DNA of 64,000 nt from the NCBI RefSeq assembly GCF_024978135.1, contig NZ_JANTEZ010000003.1, positions 186,001 to 250,000 on the forward strand, written 5' to 3'. The notes below the pieces were generated by a model. That model did not search any database and had not been told where the DNA came from. It was given only the letters and a program-made list of their open reading frames with translations. The first letter of the stretch is position 1. Each line of letters opens with the position of its first letter. Source of the stretch: Herbiconiux gentiana. GTDB taxonomy: Bacteria; Actinomycetota; Actinomycetes; Actinomycetales; Microbacteriaceae. Positions 55,301-63,271 of this stretch are shown here, in pieces. A program made the position numbers and the translations under genes.

Positions 55301-56311
55301 CCCACCCGCCGTGGCGATGGCGCACCCTCAGGCGCCGTCGAGGGCAGCCGACGCGGCGCGGGCCCCGACGCCGTGGCGGCCGCGAGCGGCCCCGCGGCAC
55401 CGACCTCGGCCGGCGATGCCGCCGGCGCCTTCCGGGAGCGGTCGCAGCTCACCTCGTGGAGCATCGGAACCCTCCCCCACCACGTCGACACCCGCCAGCA
55501 CGGTGGCGTCATCCGGGCGTACCCGGCCCTCGTCGACGAGAAGACGAGCGTGTCGCTGCGCCTGATGGCCACCCCCGAGGAGCAGGCCCGCTCGACGCCG
55601 GAGGGCGTGCGGCGCCTGCTGCTGCTCGCCGTGCCGAGCCCCGCCTCGTACGTTCGGGAGCACCTCACCCAGAACGAGAAGCTGCTGCTGGCCACGAGCC
55701 CCTACCAGAACGTCAACGCGCTCTTCGACGACGCGATGCAGGCCTGCGCCGACGAGGCGCTCACGGCGCTGCACCCCGACGGCCTGGTCTGGACCGAGGA
55801 AGAGTTCGACGCGGTGCGCGACCGCCTCTCGACGGCCGTGCTGCCGCTCTTGGACCAGACCGTCGCCACCGTCGTGCGCATCCTGACCGGCGTGCGCGAC
55901 GTCGAGCGGGCGATCAAGTCGGTGACGAGCATGGCCCTGCTGCCGGCCATCGCCGACACCCGCGAGCAGCTCGCGGCCCTCGTACGCCCCGGCTTCGTCT
56001 CGGCGTCGGGCCTCGCCCGGCTCGGACACCTGCCGCGCTACCTCGCGGCGATCGTCTACCGGCTCGAGAAGCTGCCCGACAACCCCGCGCGCGACCGCGC
56101 CTGGATGACCGAGGTGCAGACCGCGGTCGCCAAGCTGATCGACGCCGGCGGGCGCATCCCGCTCGCCCCGCACTCGCCCCCGCAGATCGTGAAGGCCAGA
56201 TGGCTGATCGAGGAGCTGCGGGTCGGCCTGTTCGCCCAACCCCTCGGCACCGCGGAGCCCGCGTCGCTGCAGCGGGTCACGAAACTGCTGGCGGCGGGAG
56301 CGGGAGGGTAG
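52373..56311 (+). CDS. hrpA: ATP-dependent RNA helicase HrpA
   Basis: 1312 aa, the usual full length. Walker A GETGSGKTTQLPK (about 38-50), DEAHERS box (about 131), SATIDPESF, and motif VI NQRSGRSGRT. HA2, OB-fold and DUF3418 C-terminal regions follow. A low-complexity Ala/Gly/Arg segment near 985-1020 interrupts the C-terminal part. HrpA acts on stalled or colliding ribosomes in E. coli. TACGAT (52358-52363) lies 9 nt before ATG 52373, with GGAGGG in between. Confidence 0.94.
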   Translation: MSAAPPLRIVFPPELPVSQKRDDIARAIEGHQVVIVAGETGSGKTTQLPKICLELGRENIGHTQPRRLAARTIAERIAEELGQEVGGLVGYQVRFTDRASKDTRIKLMTDGILLNEMNHDRLLSRYDTIIIDEAHERSLNIDFLLGYLKQLLPKRRDLKLIITSATIDPESFARHFAEPDGTPAPIVEVSGRTFPVEIRYRPLAPDAPSDDPADDAPGQTETKDLFEAIGDALDELAREKPGDVLVFLSGENEIRDAEEALRGKFAATGGAGQTEVLPLYGRLTAAEQHRVFQRSSTPGIRRRVVLATNVAETSLTVPGIKYVIDAGTARISRYSVRSKVQRLPIEPISQASANQRSGRSGRTSDGIAIRLYSEDDYTRRPEFTDPEILRTNLAAVILQMISLGLGDIASFPFLQPPDSRGVKDGLDLLAELNATRPGRAGEPPRLSAIGRDLARLPIEPRFARMVVESKRTNTSREVLAIVAGLTIQDPRERPLEKRGRADELHARFADQTSDFLTLLNLWNYLEEKQRELGSSAFRRLCKAEFLNYLRIREWQDVHRQLRQLAKPLGLEIGEPSVNPDGIHRSILSGLLSQIGLRDQVKRDYLGARQTRFSIFPGSALAKKQPAAVMSAELVETSRLFARMNAAIDPGWAEALAGDLVKRSYSEPHWEKKQGAAVAYERVTLFGVPIVVHRRVQFARIDPEYARELFIRHALVEGEWESQQAFDRANRAFRRDLEQLEERSRRRDILLDDEAVFEFYQARIPRDVVSQRSFEGWWKKARHDDPELLTMTVETLLPEGAPDVDETEFPAEWQQGDQRLALSYRFEPGAADDGVTATVPLALLPRLRPEGFEAQVPGLRKDLVTALIRSMPKRLRVNFVPATDWAGRLLDELGPDVGDDFPTRLAALMAKLAHTPVTAADFDRSKLPEHLRVTFRVVDERGRTVGASKELVELQRTLSDAARASISRAVRQLPDARPTRRGDGAPSGAVEGSRRGAGPDAVAAASGPAAPTSAGDAAGAFRERSQLTSWSIGTLPHHVDTRQHGGVIRAYPALVDEKTSVSLRLMATPEEQARSTPEGVRRLLLLAVPSPASYVREHLTQNEKLLLATSPYQNVNALFDDAMQACADEALTALHPDGLVWTEEEFDAVRDRLSTAVLPLLDQTVATVVRILTGVRDVERAIKSVTSMALLPAIADTREQLAALVRPGFVSASGLARLGHLPRYLAAIVYRLEKLPDNPARDRAWMTEVQTAVAKLIDAGGRIPLAPHSPPQIVKARWLIEELRVGLFAQPLGTAEPASLQRVTKLLAAGAGG

Positions 56312-56323
56312 GCTAGTTCGGTT

Positions 56324-57532
56324 ATGAGCAGCTACCGGGACCTCCTGAAGACGCGCGGAGTCGCGCGCATCATCGCGGCCCAGCTGACCGCTCGCTTCCC
56401 GAACGGCATGCTGTCGCTGGCGTTCCTGCTGCACATCGAGCACACCTACGGGTCGTACGGCGTCGCCGGTCTCGTGCTCGCCGCCCTGAGCATCGGCCAG
56501 GCGATCGCCGGGCCGCTGACGAGCCGGCTGATGGGCCGCTGGGGCATGCGGCCGGTCATCCTGTCGGCCATGATCGTCTGCTCGCTGGCCATCACGAGCA
56601 TCGCGCTGTTCCCGCTCGGCATCGCGGCCGACATGGCCATCGCCCTGGTCGCGGGTCTCAGCACCCCGCCCATCCAGCCGGCCGTGCGCACCATCTACCC
56701 CAAGATGGTGAACTCGTCGCAGCTCACCCCGCTGTTCTCGCTCGACGCCTCGGCGCAGGAGATCATCTGGGTGCTCGGCCCCGTGATCGTCACTTTCGTC
56801 TCGGTGCAGATCGGCACCGTCTGGGGCATCATACTGGCCGTGGCGTTCCTCGTGGGCGGCGGCATCTGGTTCCTCACGAGTCCCGAGCTCGGTCGGGTGC
56901 GCATCCCGCGCTCGAAGCGCAAGCTCGGCGTCGTGCTGAAGAAGCCGCCGGTGCTGCTCGCGACCATCGTCGGCTTCCTGCTCGTGGCGGCGTGCGCGGC
57001 CATCGAGGCCGGAGTGGTGTCGACGTTCGGCGAGGGCGGCGCGGAGGCGGGCATCGTGCTCGCGGTCTTCGCGATCGGCTCGCTGGTGGGCGGGCTCTCG
57101 CTCGGCCACAAGCCGATCGGCCCGTGGGCGCTCGCCCGGCGCATGGCGATCGTGTTCGTCGGCACCGCCATCGCGGCCGCCTGGCTGAACATCTGGTGGC
57201 TGTCGATCACCCTGTTCATCGCGGGCATCGGCATCGCGCCGGCCCTCGCGGTGATGTTCGCGATCGTCTCGGCGAGCGTGCGCTTCAGCGACACCGCCGA
57301 GGCCTACGGCTGGGTGGGCACCGGCCAACTGATCGGCGCGGCCGTCGGGTCGGCGCTCGCGGGCTTCCTGATCGACGGCATCGGTGCGGTCGGCGCGTTC
57401 ATCGTGGCCGCCGTGCTGGCGCTGTTCGGGTTCCTCGTGCCGCTGTTCGGCAAGCGGTTCCACCCCGACCTGCGGGGGCGCGACGCGAGCCCGCTGCCCG
57501 ACACCGAGCCCGTCGCGACGATCACGGGCTGA
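56324..57532 (+). CDS. MFS transporter
   Basis: 402 aa with about 12 hydrophobic helices, starting with a conserved MSSYRDLLKTRGVARIIAAQLTARF-type opening. The loop LMGRWGMRPVILS between helices 2 and 3 is the MFS motif A position. ALTPLFSLDASAQEIIWVLGPV-type helix 5 is typical of the YcaD/UMF1-like group. The substrate is unknown. TAGGCT (56309-56314) lies 9 nt upstream. It follows hrpA by 12 bp and is 2 bp from an aldo-keto reductase. Confidence 0.84.
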   Translation: MSSYRDLLKTRGVARIIAAQLTARFPNGMLSLAFLLHIEHTYGSYGVAGLVLAALSIGQAIAGPLTSRLMGRWGMRPVILSAMIVCSLAITSIALFPLGIAADMAIALVAGLSTPPIQPAVRTIYPKMVNSSQLTPLFSLDASAQEIIWVLGPVIVTFVSVQIGTVWGIILAVAFLVGGGIWFLTSPELGRVRIPRSKRKLGVVLKKPPVLLATIVGFLLVAACAAIEAGVVSTFGEGGAEAGIVLAVFAIGSLVGGLSLGHKPIGPWALARRMAIVFVGTAIAAAWLNIWWLSITLFIAGIGIAPALAVMFAIVSASVRFSDTAEAYGWVGTGQLIGAAVGSALAGFLIDGIGAVGAFIVAAVLALFGFLVPLFGKRFHPDLRGRDASPLPDTEPVATITG

Positions 57533-57534
57533 TC

Positions 57535-58359
57535 GTGCCGTCCTCCCCTCTACTTCTGCTGAACGACGGCGCCGCCATGCCGCAGCTCGGGCTCGGCGTC
57601 TACAAGACCACCGACGACGAGGCCGCGACCGCCGTCTCCTTCGCCCTGCAGCACGGCTTCCGCCTGATCGACACCGCGTCGATGTACCTCAACGAGCGGG
57701 GCGTCGGCGAGGGCGTGCGGGCGTCCGGCGTCGACCGCTCCGAGGTCTTCGTCACCACGAAGGTCTGGTTCACCGACAACGGCTACGACGAGACGATGCG
57801 CGCCTTCGACGAGTCGATGCGGATGCTCGGCCTCGACCACCTCGACCTCTACCTGATCCACTGGCCGGCGCCTTTGCGCGACCGGTACGTCGACGCCTGG
57901 CGGGCGCTCATCGCCCTGCGCGACTCGGGTCGGGTGCGCTCGATCGGCGTCGCGAACTTCCACCCCACGCACCACACCCGGATCGTCGAGGAGACCGGCA
58001 TCGTCCCCGCCGTGAATCAGGTGGAGCTGCACCCGCGGCTGCCGCAGACCTCGCTCCGGGCCTTCGATTCCGCGCAGGGGGTCGTGACGCAGTCGTGGTC
58101 GCCGCTGGCGCGTGGGGGCCTCATCGCCGACCCCGTGCTCGCGCGGCTCGCTGCGAAGCATGGGCGCTCGCCCGCGCAGATCGTGTTGCGCTGGCACGTG
58201 CAGCTGGGGCTCTCGGTCATTCCGAAGTCGGTCACGCCGGAGCGCATCGTCGAGAATTTGGATGTGTTCGACTTCACGCTCGATGCCGACGATCTCGCGG
58301 CCATCGCGTCGCTCGAGACGGGCGAGCGCACGGGGGTCGACCCGAACGACCGCAACTGA
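57535..58359 (+). CDS. Aldo-keto reductase, 2,5-diketo-gluconate-reductase-like (AKR5 type)
   Basis: 274 aa. Catalytic Asp in LIDTASMYLNE with Tyr about 51, Lys in VTTKVW (about 75) and His in YLIHWP (about 108). LPQTSLRAF and VIPKSVTPERIVEN (NADPH 2'-phosphate contacts) are typical. It reduces small carbonyl compounds with NADPH; the physiological substrate is unknown. GTG 57535 is 2 nt after the MFS stop codon, so cotranscribed. Confidence 0.9.
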   Translation: MPSSPLLLLNDGAAMPQLGLGVYKTTDDEAATAVSFALQHGFRLIDTASMYLNERGVGEGVRASGVDRSEVFVTTKVWFTDNGYDETMRAFDESMRMLGLDHLDLYLIHWPAPLRDRYVDAWRALIALRDSGRVRSIGVANFHPTHHTRIVEETGIVPAVNQVELHPRLPQTSLRAFDSAQGVVTQSWSPLARGGLIADPVLARLAAKHGRSPAQIVLRWHVQLGLSVIPKSVTPERIVENLDVFDFTLDADDLAAIASLETGERTGVDPNDRN

Positions 58360-58412
58360 GCTGCGGTGCCGCGGGTGGCCGCTGAGCTTTCTCGCCGCCA
58401 GGCGAGCGGTCG

Positions 58413-58461
58413 GCTAGGCGGGGGCCCGCCGCCGGGTGGGAGCGGGCTAGGCGGGGGCCGG
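58413..58461 (-). repeat. 33-bp spaced duplication across the EamA stop codon
   Basis: GGCTAGGCGGGGGCC occurs at 58413-58427 and 58446-58460. On the minus strand both read Pro-Ala-stop; the inner one is the actual EamA end (TAG 58449-58447), and the outer lies beyond the gene in the convergent intergenic space. The intervening DNA is G-rich. Confidence 0.75.
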
Positions 58462-59571
58462 GGCGCGGCGGAAGGCCGCACTGTTCGCCAGGGCCACGCC
58501 GCCGAGCACGATGAGGCCACCGATGGCCTGGGCGAGGGTGAGCGGCTGCCCCGCGACCACCACGAAGATCGCCGTGAACACCGCGATCAGGTTGAGGAAT
58601 ACCCCCGCGCGCGCCGGCGGGATGACCGCGAGCGCCCGCCCCCAGAGCAGGTACGACAGCACCGAGGGGAAGACGGCGATGAACCCGAGCGCCCACCACC
58701 CGCCGCTGGTCTGCGGGAGGGTCGGTCCGCCGGTGAGCAGCGCCACGGGTGCGAGCAGCACCACCGCGATCGCGACCTGGCCGGCGGTGGCGCTGATGGC
58801 GGGCATCCGCGGGGCACGGCGCAGCAGAAGCGTGTAGGCCGTCCAGGCGAGGATCGCGCCGATCATCAGCACGTCGCCCACCCCGAACCCGCCGGTGAAC
58901 AGCGACACGATCGACCCGCGCGACAGCACGATCAGCACCCCGATCAGCGCGACGAGGATTCCGACCGCCGCGGTGCGCGACAGCCTCTGCCGCAGCACGA
59001 CGATCGCCGCGATGCTGATCAGCGCCGGGTTGAACGCGTTGATGAGCGAGGCGCTGAGCGCATCGATGTGCTGCAGTGCCGAGTACAGCAGCAGCGAGTA
59101 CGCCAGGATGCCCGCCACGCTCTGCGCCAGCAACCACGGCCAGTTCCGGGCCAACGCCCGCCAGTCGGGCCGCTCGACCAGCTGCGCGATCACGACGAGC
59201 GGCACCAGCGCGAGGCACCACCGCAGCAGCACGAGACTCATCGGATCGAGCTCCCGGACCGCCACCACACCCACGACGTTGTTGCCCGCCCAGAACGCGG
59301 TCGCGAGCACGAGCGACACGACGGCGACCACGGTCGCCCGCCGCACCCCGGATGCTCCGCCCACCGCGCCCCCCGCGCCCGGCGACCCACCCGGGATAGC
59401 CGCACCCGGCGAGCCGCCCCGGACCGAAGCGCCCGGTGACCCACCTGTGGCCGGTGACCCACCTGTGGCCGGCGACACGCTCGCGCCCGACGGGGCGCCC
59501 GAGACCGAGGGCCCCGGCGATCCGTCCGCGTCCGCGCCCGAGGCCGGTGCCGCACCGGTTCCGCTGCTCAT
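58447..59571 (-). CDS. EamA/DMT family transporter with repetitive N-terminus
   Basis: 374 aa with two EamA halves, about 10 helices from residue 60 on (LVLATAFWAGNNVVGVVAV, then IGGLIVLGGVALANSAAF). Residues 1-55 are a Gly/Ser/Pro-rich repeat tract (PATGGSPATGGSPGA type) not found in most relatives. DMT proteins export amino acids or metabolites; the substrate is unknown. GGGGGA precedes ATG 59571, and TAGTCT (59619-59614) is a plausible -10. Confidence 0.85.
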   Translation of the reverse strand: MSSGTGAAPASGADADGSPGPSVSGAPSGASVSPATGGSPATGGSPGASVRGGSPGAAIPGGSPGAGGAVGGASGVRRATVVAVVSLVLATAFWAGNNVVGVVAVRELDPMSLVLLRWCLALVPLVVIAQLVERPDWRALARNWPWLLAQSVAGILAYSLLLYSALQHIDALSASLINAFNPALISIAAIVVLRQRLSRTAAVGILVALIGVLIVLSRGSIVSLFTGGFGVGDVLMIGAILAWTAYTLLLRRAPRMPAISATAGQVAIAVVLLAPVALLTGGPTLPQTSGGWWALGFIAVFPSVLSYLLWGRALAVIPPARAGVFLNLIAVFTAIFVVVAGQPLTLAQAIGGLIVLGGVALANSAAFRRAPAPA

Positions 59572-59686
59572 CGATCCCCCAAGCCGTTCGGCCCTCCGAG
59601 CTGCCGCGAGCCCAGACTAGGCCGAGCATCCCCCGACCGGGCGCGCTCCCGCACCCCCAGTCAGGGGACCTCGACCGACGGTTCTG

Positions 59687-60667
59687 CTACCAGCGGTCGT
59701 GGATCGCCGCCCGGAACGAGCGGTCGTAGATCTCGTGCACGGTGGCGTCGAGCGTCGGCGGGAGCTCGAGCGAGCCGGCCGCCGCGTTCGACTCGGCCTG
59801 GGCGCGGTTGCGCGCTCCGGGGATGACCGTGGACACGCCGTCCTGCGCCGCCACCCAGGCCAGCGCGGCCGCCGCCGGGGAGACACCCTCGGGGAGGGCC
59901 GCCGCGAACGCCTGCGCCGCCTCGACCCCGGTCGCGAAGTCGACGCCCGAGAAGGTCTCGCCCACGTCGAAGGCGCTGCCGTCACGGTTGTAATTGCGGT
60001 GGTCGTTCTCGGCGAACGTCGTGTCGACCGTGTACTTGCCGCTCAGCAGCCCCGAGGCCAGCGGCACCCGCGCGATGATGCCGACGCCGGCCTCGCGGGC
60101 CGCCGGCAGCACCTCGTCGAGCGGCTTCAGGCGGAACGCGTTCAGGATGATCTGCACCGTCGCCGTGCCCGGCCGCGCGATGGCGGCGAGTGCTTCGGCG
60201 GTGGTCTCGACGCTCACGCCGTAGTTGGCGATCGCGCCCTCTTCGACGAGGGTGTCGAGCGCGTCGTAGACGGCGTCGCTCGAGAACACGGGCGTGGGCG
60301 GGCAGTGCAGCTGCACGAGGTCGAGGGTGTCGACGCCGAGGTTGGCGCGGCTGCGGTCGGTCCACGCGCGGAAGTTCGCCAGGGTGAACTCCGCCGGGTC
60401 TTGGGCGCCACGGCGGCCAATCTTCGTGGCGACGGTGAGCCGAGCATCCGGATTCTCGCGCAGGAAGCGGCCGATGATCGTCTCGCTGCGCCCGTCGCCG
60501 TAGACGTCGGCCGTGTCGAAGAAGGTGACGCCGGCGTCGACCGAGGCCGCGAGCACGTCGAGCGCCGCGTTCTCGTCGACGTCGCCCCAGTCGGCGCCGA
60601 GCTGCCAGGTGCCGAGACCGATGATGGAGACTGAGCGGCCGGTGCGGCCGAGGGTTCGTTCGAGCAT
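59687..60667 (-). CDS. Aldo-keto reductase
   Basis: 326 aa. FFDTADVYGDGRSE (Asp and Tyr), VATKIG (Lys about 82) and LVQLHCPPTPV (His) give the AKR tetrad; VPLASGLLSGKY and the C-terminal TVIPGARN are typical of the YhdN/AKR11-12-like group. The substrate is unknown. TAGGGT (60679-60674) lies 6 nt before ATG 60667, so it is likely leaderless. Separated from the DUF4349 gene by a divergent region with no gene. Confidence 0.9.
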   Translation of the reverse strand: MLERTLGRTGRSVSIIGLGTWQLGADWGDVDENAALDVLAASVDAGVTFFDTADVYGDGRSETIIGRFLRENPDARLTVATKIGRRGAQDPAEFTLANFRAWTDRSRANLGVDTLDLVQLHCPPTPVFSSDAVYDALDTLVEEGAIANYGVSVETTAEALAAIARPGTATVQIILNAFRLKPLDEVLPAAREAGVGIIARVPLASGLLSGKYTVDTTFAENDHRNYNRDGSAFDVGETFSGVDFATGVEAAQAFAAALPEGVSPAAAALAWVAAQDGVSTVIPGARNRAQAESNAAAGSLELPPTLDATVHEIYDRSFRAAIHDRW

Positions 60668-60849
60668 GCTCCGACCCTAATGCGAGCCCCCGACATCGGC
60701 CCGCGATCAGCCGGCGACCAGTCCGGGACGGCTCACGACGGCCGAGTCTCGGGCCCACGACCAGCCGACGGCAGGCCCGCGATAACGACCGGGTAACCAT
60801 CGCCGCCGTCCCAGGCGGCGTTCAGAGAACCGCCTCTAACGTGAGCGGC
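60668..60849. promoter_or_regulatory. Divergent region between AKR and DUF4349 genes
   Basis: It contains TAGGGT for the AKR (minus) and TAACGT (60837-60842), 7 nt before ATG 60850 (plus). A hairpin CGCCGCC-GTCCCA-GGCGGCG at 60801-60820 lies just upstream of the plus promoter. No gene is seen. Confidence 0.45.
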
Positions 60850-61884
60850 ATGAGACGAATGATCCTCGCTTCGACGGCTGTCGCCACCGCCCTGCTGCTG
60901 GCCGGATGCTCGGCCGGCGGCTCCTCGTCGAGCCAGTCCGGCGGCGTCCCCTCCGCCGACGGGCAGCGCGTGGAGCCCGCCCTGCCGGGCGGCCCGGGCA
61001 CGAGCGAGGGCGGGGTCGCGGCCGACGGCTCGACGGAGTCGCTCACCGACACCGACCAGAGCGTCATCACCACCGGCTGGATCACCATCACCGTCGACGA
61101 CCCCGCCCTCGCGACCGACGACGCCGTGGCGCTGGTCGAGTCGCTCGACGGGCGAATCGACTCCCGCACGCAGCAGGCCGGCTCGGATCAGCAGCAGGCC
61201 AGCGCGCAGCTGACCATCCGAGTGCCGGCCGACTCCGTCGACAAGGCGGTCGACGGGCTCCGCGAGCTGGGCGACGTCGAGTCGGTGTCGATCAGCGCGA
61301 GCGACGTCACCCTGCAGGTGCGAGACCTGGATGCGCAGATCTCCGCCCTGCAGGCCTCCGTCGACCGCCTGCTCGACCTCGTGGGTTCGGCGGCCACCAC
61401 GGCCGACCTGATCGAGCTGGAGACCGCGATCTCGGATCGGCAGGGGCAGCTCGACAGCCTGAAGTCGCAGAAGCAGTACCTCTCCGACCAGATCGACTAC
61501 TCGACGATCACGCTCGACCTGCGGCAGAAGGGCGCGCTGCCCTCAGCCGTGCCCGGCGACTTCTGGAGCGGCCTCGCGGCGGGCTGGGCCTCGCTCGGAG
61601 CCGCGGCCTCGGGGCTGCTGGTGCTCGTCGGGGTGCTCATCCCGTGGCTGCTGCCCCTCGCGGTGCTCGCGGCGATCGCGCTTCTCATCGTCGCCCTCGT
61701 GCGCCGCTCCTCCCGCCGCCCCCACCCCGCGGGCCCGTCGGGCCCCGCACACCCGGAACCCGCGCCCGCCCCGGCCACCGCGCCGTCAGCGGAACCCGCG
61801 CCACCAGCGGAACCCGCGCCGGCCACCGCGCCCACCGAAGCGCACAGCACCCCGAACGACCCCCCGCGCCCCGACACCCTCTAG
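60850..61884 (+). CDS. DUF4349 lipoprotein
   Basis: 344 aa. Lipoprotein signal MRRMILASTAVATALLLAGC with lipobox LAGC. The DUF4349 domain (about 75-245) includes ITVDDPALATDDAVALVESL, RVPADSVDKAVDGLRELGDV and a coiled coil near 160-215. One membrane helix pair follows (about 255-290), then RRSSRR and a Pro/Ala/Glu-rich repeat tail. The role is unknown; it is probably at the membrane outer face. GTG 60841 is the alternative start. Confidence 0.85.
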   Translation: MRRMILASTAVATALLLAGCSAGGSSSSQSGGVPSADGQRVEPALPGGPGTSEGGVAADGSTESLTDTDQSVITTGWITITVDDPALATDDAVALVESLDGRIDSRTQQAGSDQQQASAQLTIRVPADSVDKAVDGLRELGDVESVSISASDVTLQVRDLDAQISALQASVDRLLDLVGSAATTADLIELETAISDRQGQLDSLKSQKQYLSDQIDYSTITLDLRQKGALPSAVPGDFWSGLAAGWASLGAAASGLLVLVGVLIPWLLPLAVLAAIALLIVALVRRSSRRPHPAGPSGPAHPEPAPAPATAPSAEPAPPAEPAPATAPTEAHSTPNDPPRPDTL

Positions 61885-61889
61885 CGAGA

Positions 61890-61949
61890 ATCGAGTTGCC
61901 CCTATCCGCCCCAACCACGACGTTTTAGGGCGGATAGGGGCAACTCGAT
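61890..61949. repeat. Perfect 22-bp inverted repeat between convergent genes
   Basis: Arms 61890-61911 (ATCGAGTTGCCCC..GCCC) and 61928-61949 are exact reverse complements, with a 16-nt loop that contains TTTTA. Neither side has a T-run after the stem. The perfection over 22 bp exceeds an ordinary terminator and suggests a dispersed palindromic repeat that may also stop transcription from both sides. Confidence 0.9.
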
Positions 61950-61972
61950 CGCACGCAAGAGGGCGCGCGACG

Positions 61973-63271
61973 TCAGGCGCCCGGGTGCTGCTGCAGCCAG
62001 AGCTCGCGGCGGAGCGTCAGCACGTGCAGCGCCGCGTCGTCCACGCGCGACGCCGGGATCGTGCCCGCCCGCACCGCCGCCGCGAGCGACGCGACGAGCG
62101 GAGGCAGGTCGACCGTGCTGTTGTACAGCAGCACGTCGTTGCCCGCCGCGACCGCCGCGACCGCGTTCGCCGTGCGATCGGCGTACGCCGGAACCCCCGA
62201 CGCCTCGAGCATGAGCAGATCGTCGGTGACGGCGACCCCGTCGAACCCGAGCTCCTCGCGCAGGATGCGATGCCACTCCGGCGACAGCGACGCCGGCAGC
62301 GCATCGACTGAGGTGTAGGCCAGGTGCCCGAACATCACGAGCTCGGCCCCCGCCTCGACCCCCGCGGCGAACGGCGGCGCGACGTCGCTCCGCCACTGAT
62401 CGAGCGCCATCCCGGTCGACGGGATCGACGTGTGCGAGTCGCCCGCCGTCGCCCCGTGCCCCGGGAAGTGCTTCAGCGTGCTGAACACGTGCCCGCGCTC
62501 GGCCCCGACGGCGGCGGCCACCCGGTCGGCGGCGGCCGGAGCATCCGTGCCGAGCGCCCGCTCGAAGATGAACGACCCGGGGTCGGCCGTCACGTCGGCC
62601 ACCACGCCGAAGTTCACCGTCATGCCGGTCGACTCCAGCAGCGCCGCCCGCTGGCCGAACGCCGAGGCGGTCTCGGCGACCGGGACCGACTTCAGCGTGT
62701 CCGCCGCCGGATACCCGTCCTCGGCCAACCGCGCCACGATCCCGCCCTCCTCGTCGATCGCCACGAGGGTGCCGAGCCCCTCACTCTGCCGAAGCGCCGA
62801 CGTCAGCGTCGCCGCCTGCGCGCTCGACCCCGGCACGTTGTCGCCGAGCAGCAGCAGCCCGGCCGGCTGGTTCGCCGTGAGGTACGCCTGCAACGGCGCC
62901 GGGTCGGGCCCGCCGACGTGCACCATCACGAGCGACGCGAGCTTCTGCTCGAGCGTCATGGTCGACAGTCGCGCCTCGGCATACAGGCGGATGCGCTGCC
63001 GCTCCGACACGACAGGGAACTCCCCGCGCACCCGTCCGCTCCCCTCCGGTGCCGCCGCCGAGGCGCCGCCCGCACCCGCCGTCGCCCCCGCGGACGGGGC
63101 GACGCCCCCGCCCGCCGTCGCCCCACCGTACGGCGCGCCCGAGTCCTCGCCCCCGAACAACGCCGACCCCGTGCATCCGGACACCACCAGCGTCGATGCG
63201 AGCAGCACCCCCGACAGCACCCCGATGCGCCCGGCCGCCGTTCGGTGCCGGGTCGAGACCATGCGCCTCAT
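61973..63271 (-). CDS. Glycoside hydrolase family 3 lipoprotein, beta-N-acetylhexosaminidase-like
   Basis: 432 aa. Lipoprotein signal with VSGC after a hydrophobic stretch, then a Gly/Ala-rich linker (about 35-80) and a GH3 barrel. STLKHFPGHGATAGDSHTSI is the NagZ-type KH-D-H signature that places acid/base His with the nucleophile Asp in VAVTDDLLM. It probably cleaves N-acetylglucosaminyl residues of peptidoglycan outside the membrane. The ATG at 63271 overlaps the upstream gene (ATGA). Confidence 0.9.
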   Translation of the reverse strand: MRRMVSTRHRTAAGRIGVLSGVLLASTLVVSGCTGSALFGGEDSGAPYGGATAGGGVAPSAGATAGAGGASAAAPEGSGRVRGEFPVVSERQRIRLYAEARLSTMTLEQKLASLVMVHVGGPDPAPLQAYLTANQPAGLLLLGDNVPGSSAQAATLTSALRQSEGLGTLVAIDEEGGIVARLAEDGYPAADTLKSVPVAETASAFGQRAALLESTGMTVNFGVVADVTADPGSFIFERALGTDAPAAADRVAAAVGAERGHVFSTLKHFPGHGATAGDSHTSIPSTGMALDQWRSDVAPPFAAGVEAGAELVMFGHLAYTSVDALPASLSPEWHRILREELGFDGVAVTDDLLMLEASGVPAYADRTANAVAAVAAGNDVLLYNSTVDLPPLVASLAAAVRAGTIPASRVDDAALHVLTLRRELWLQQHPGA

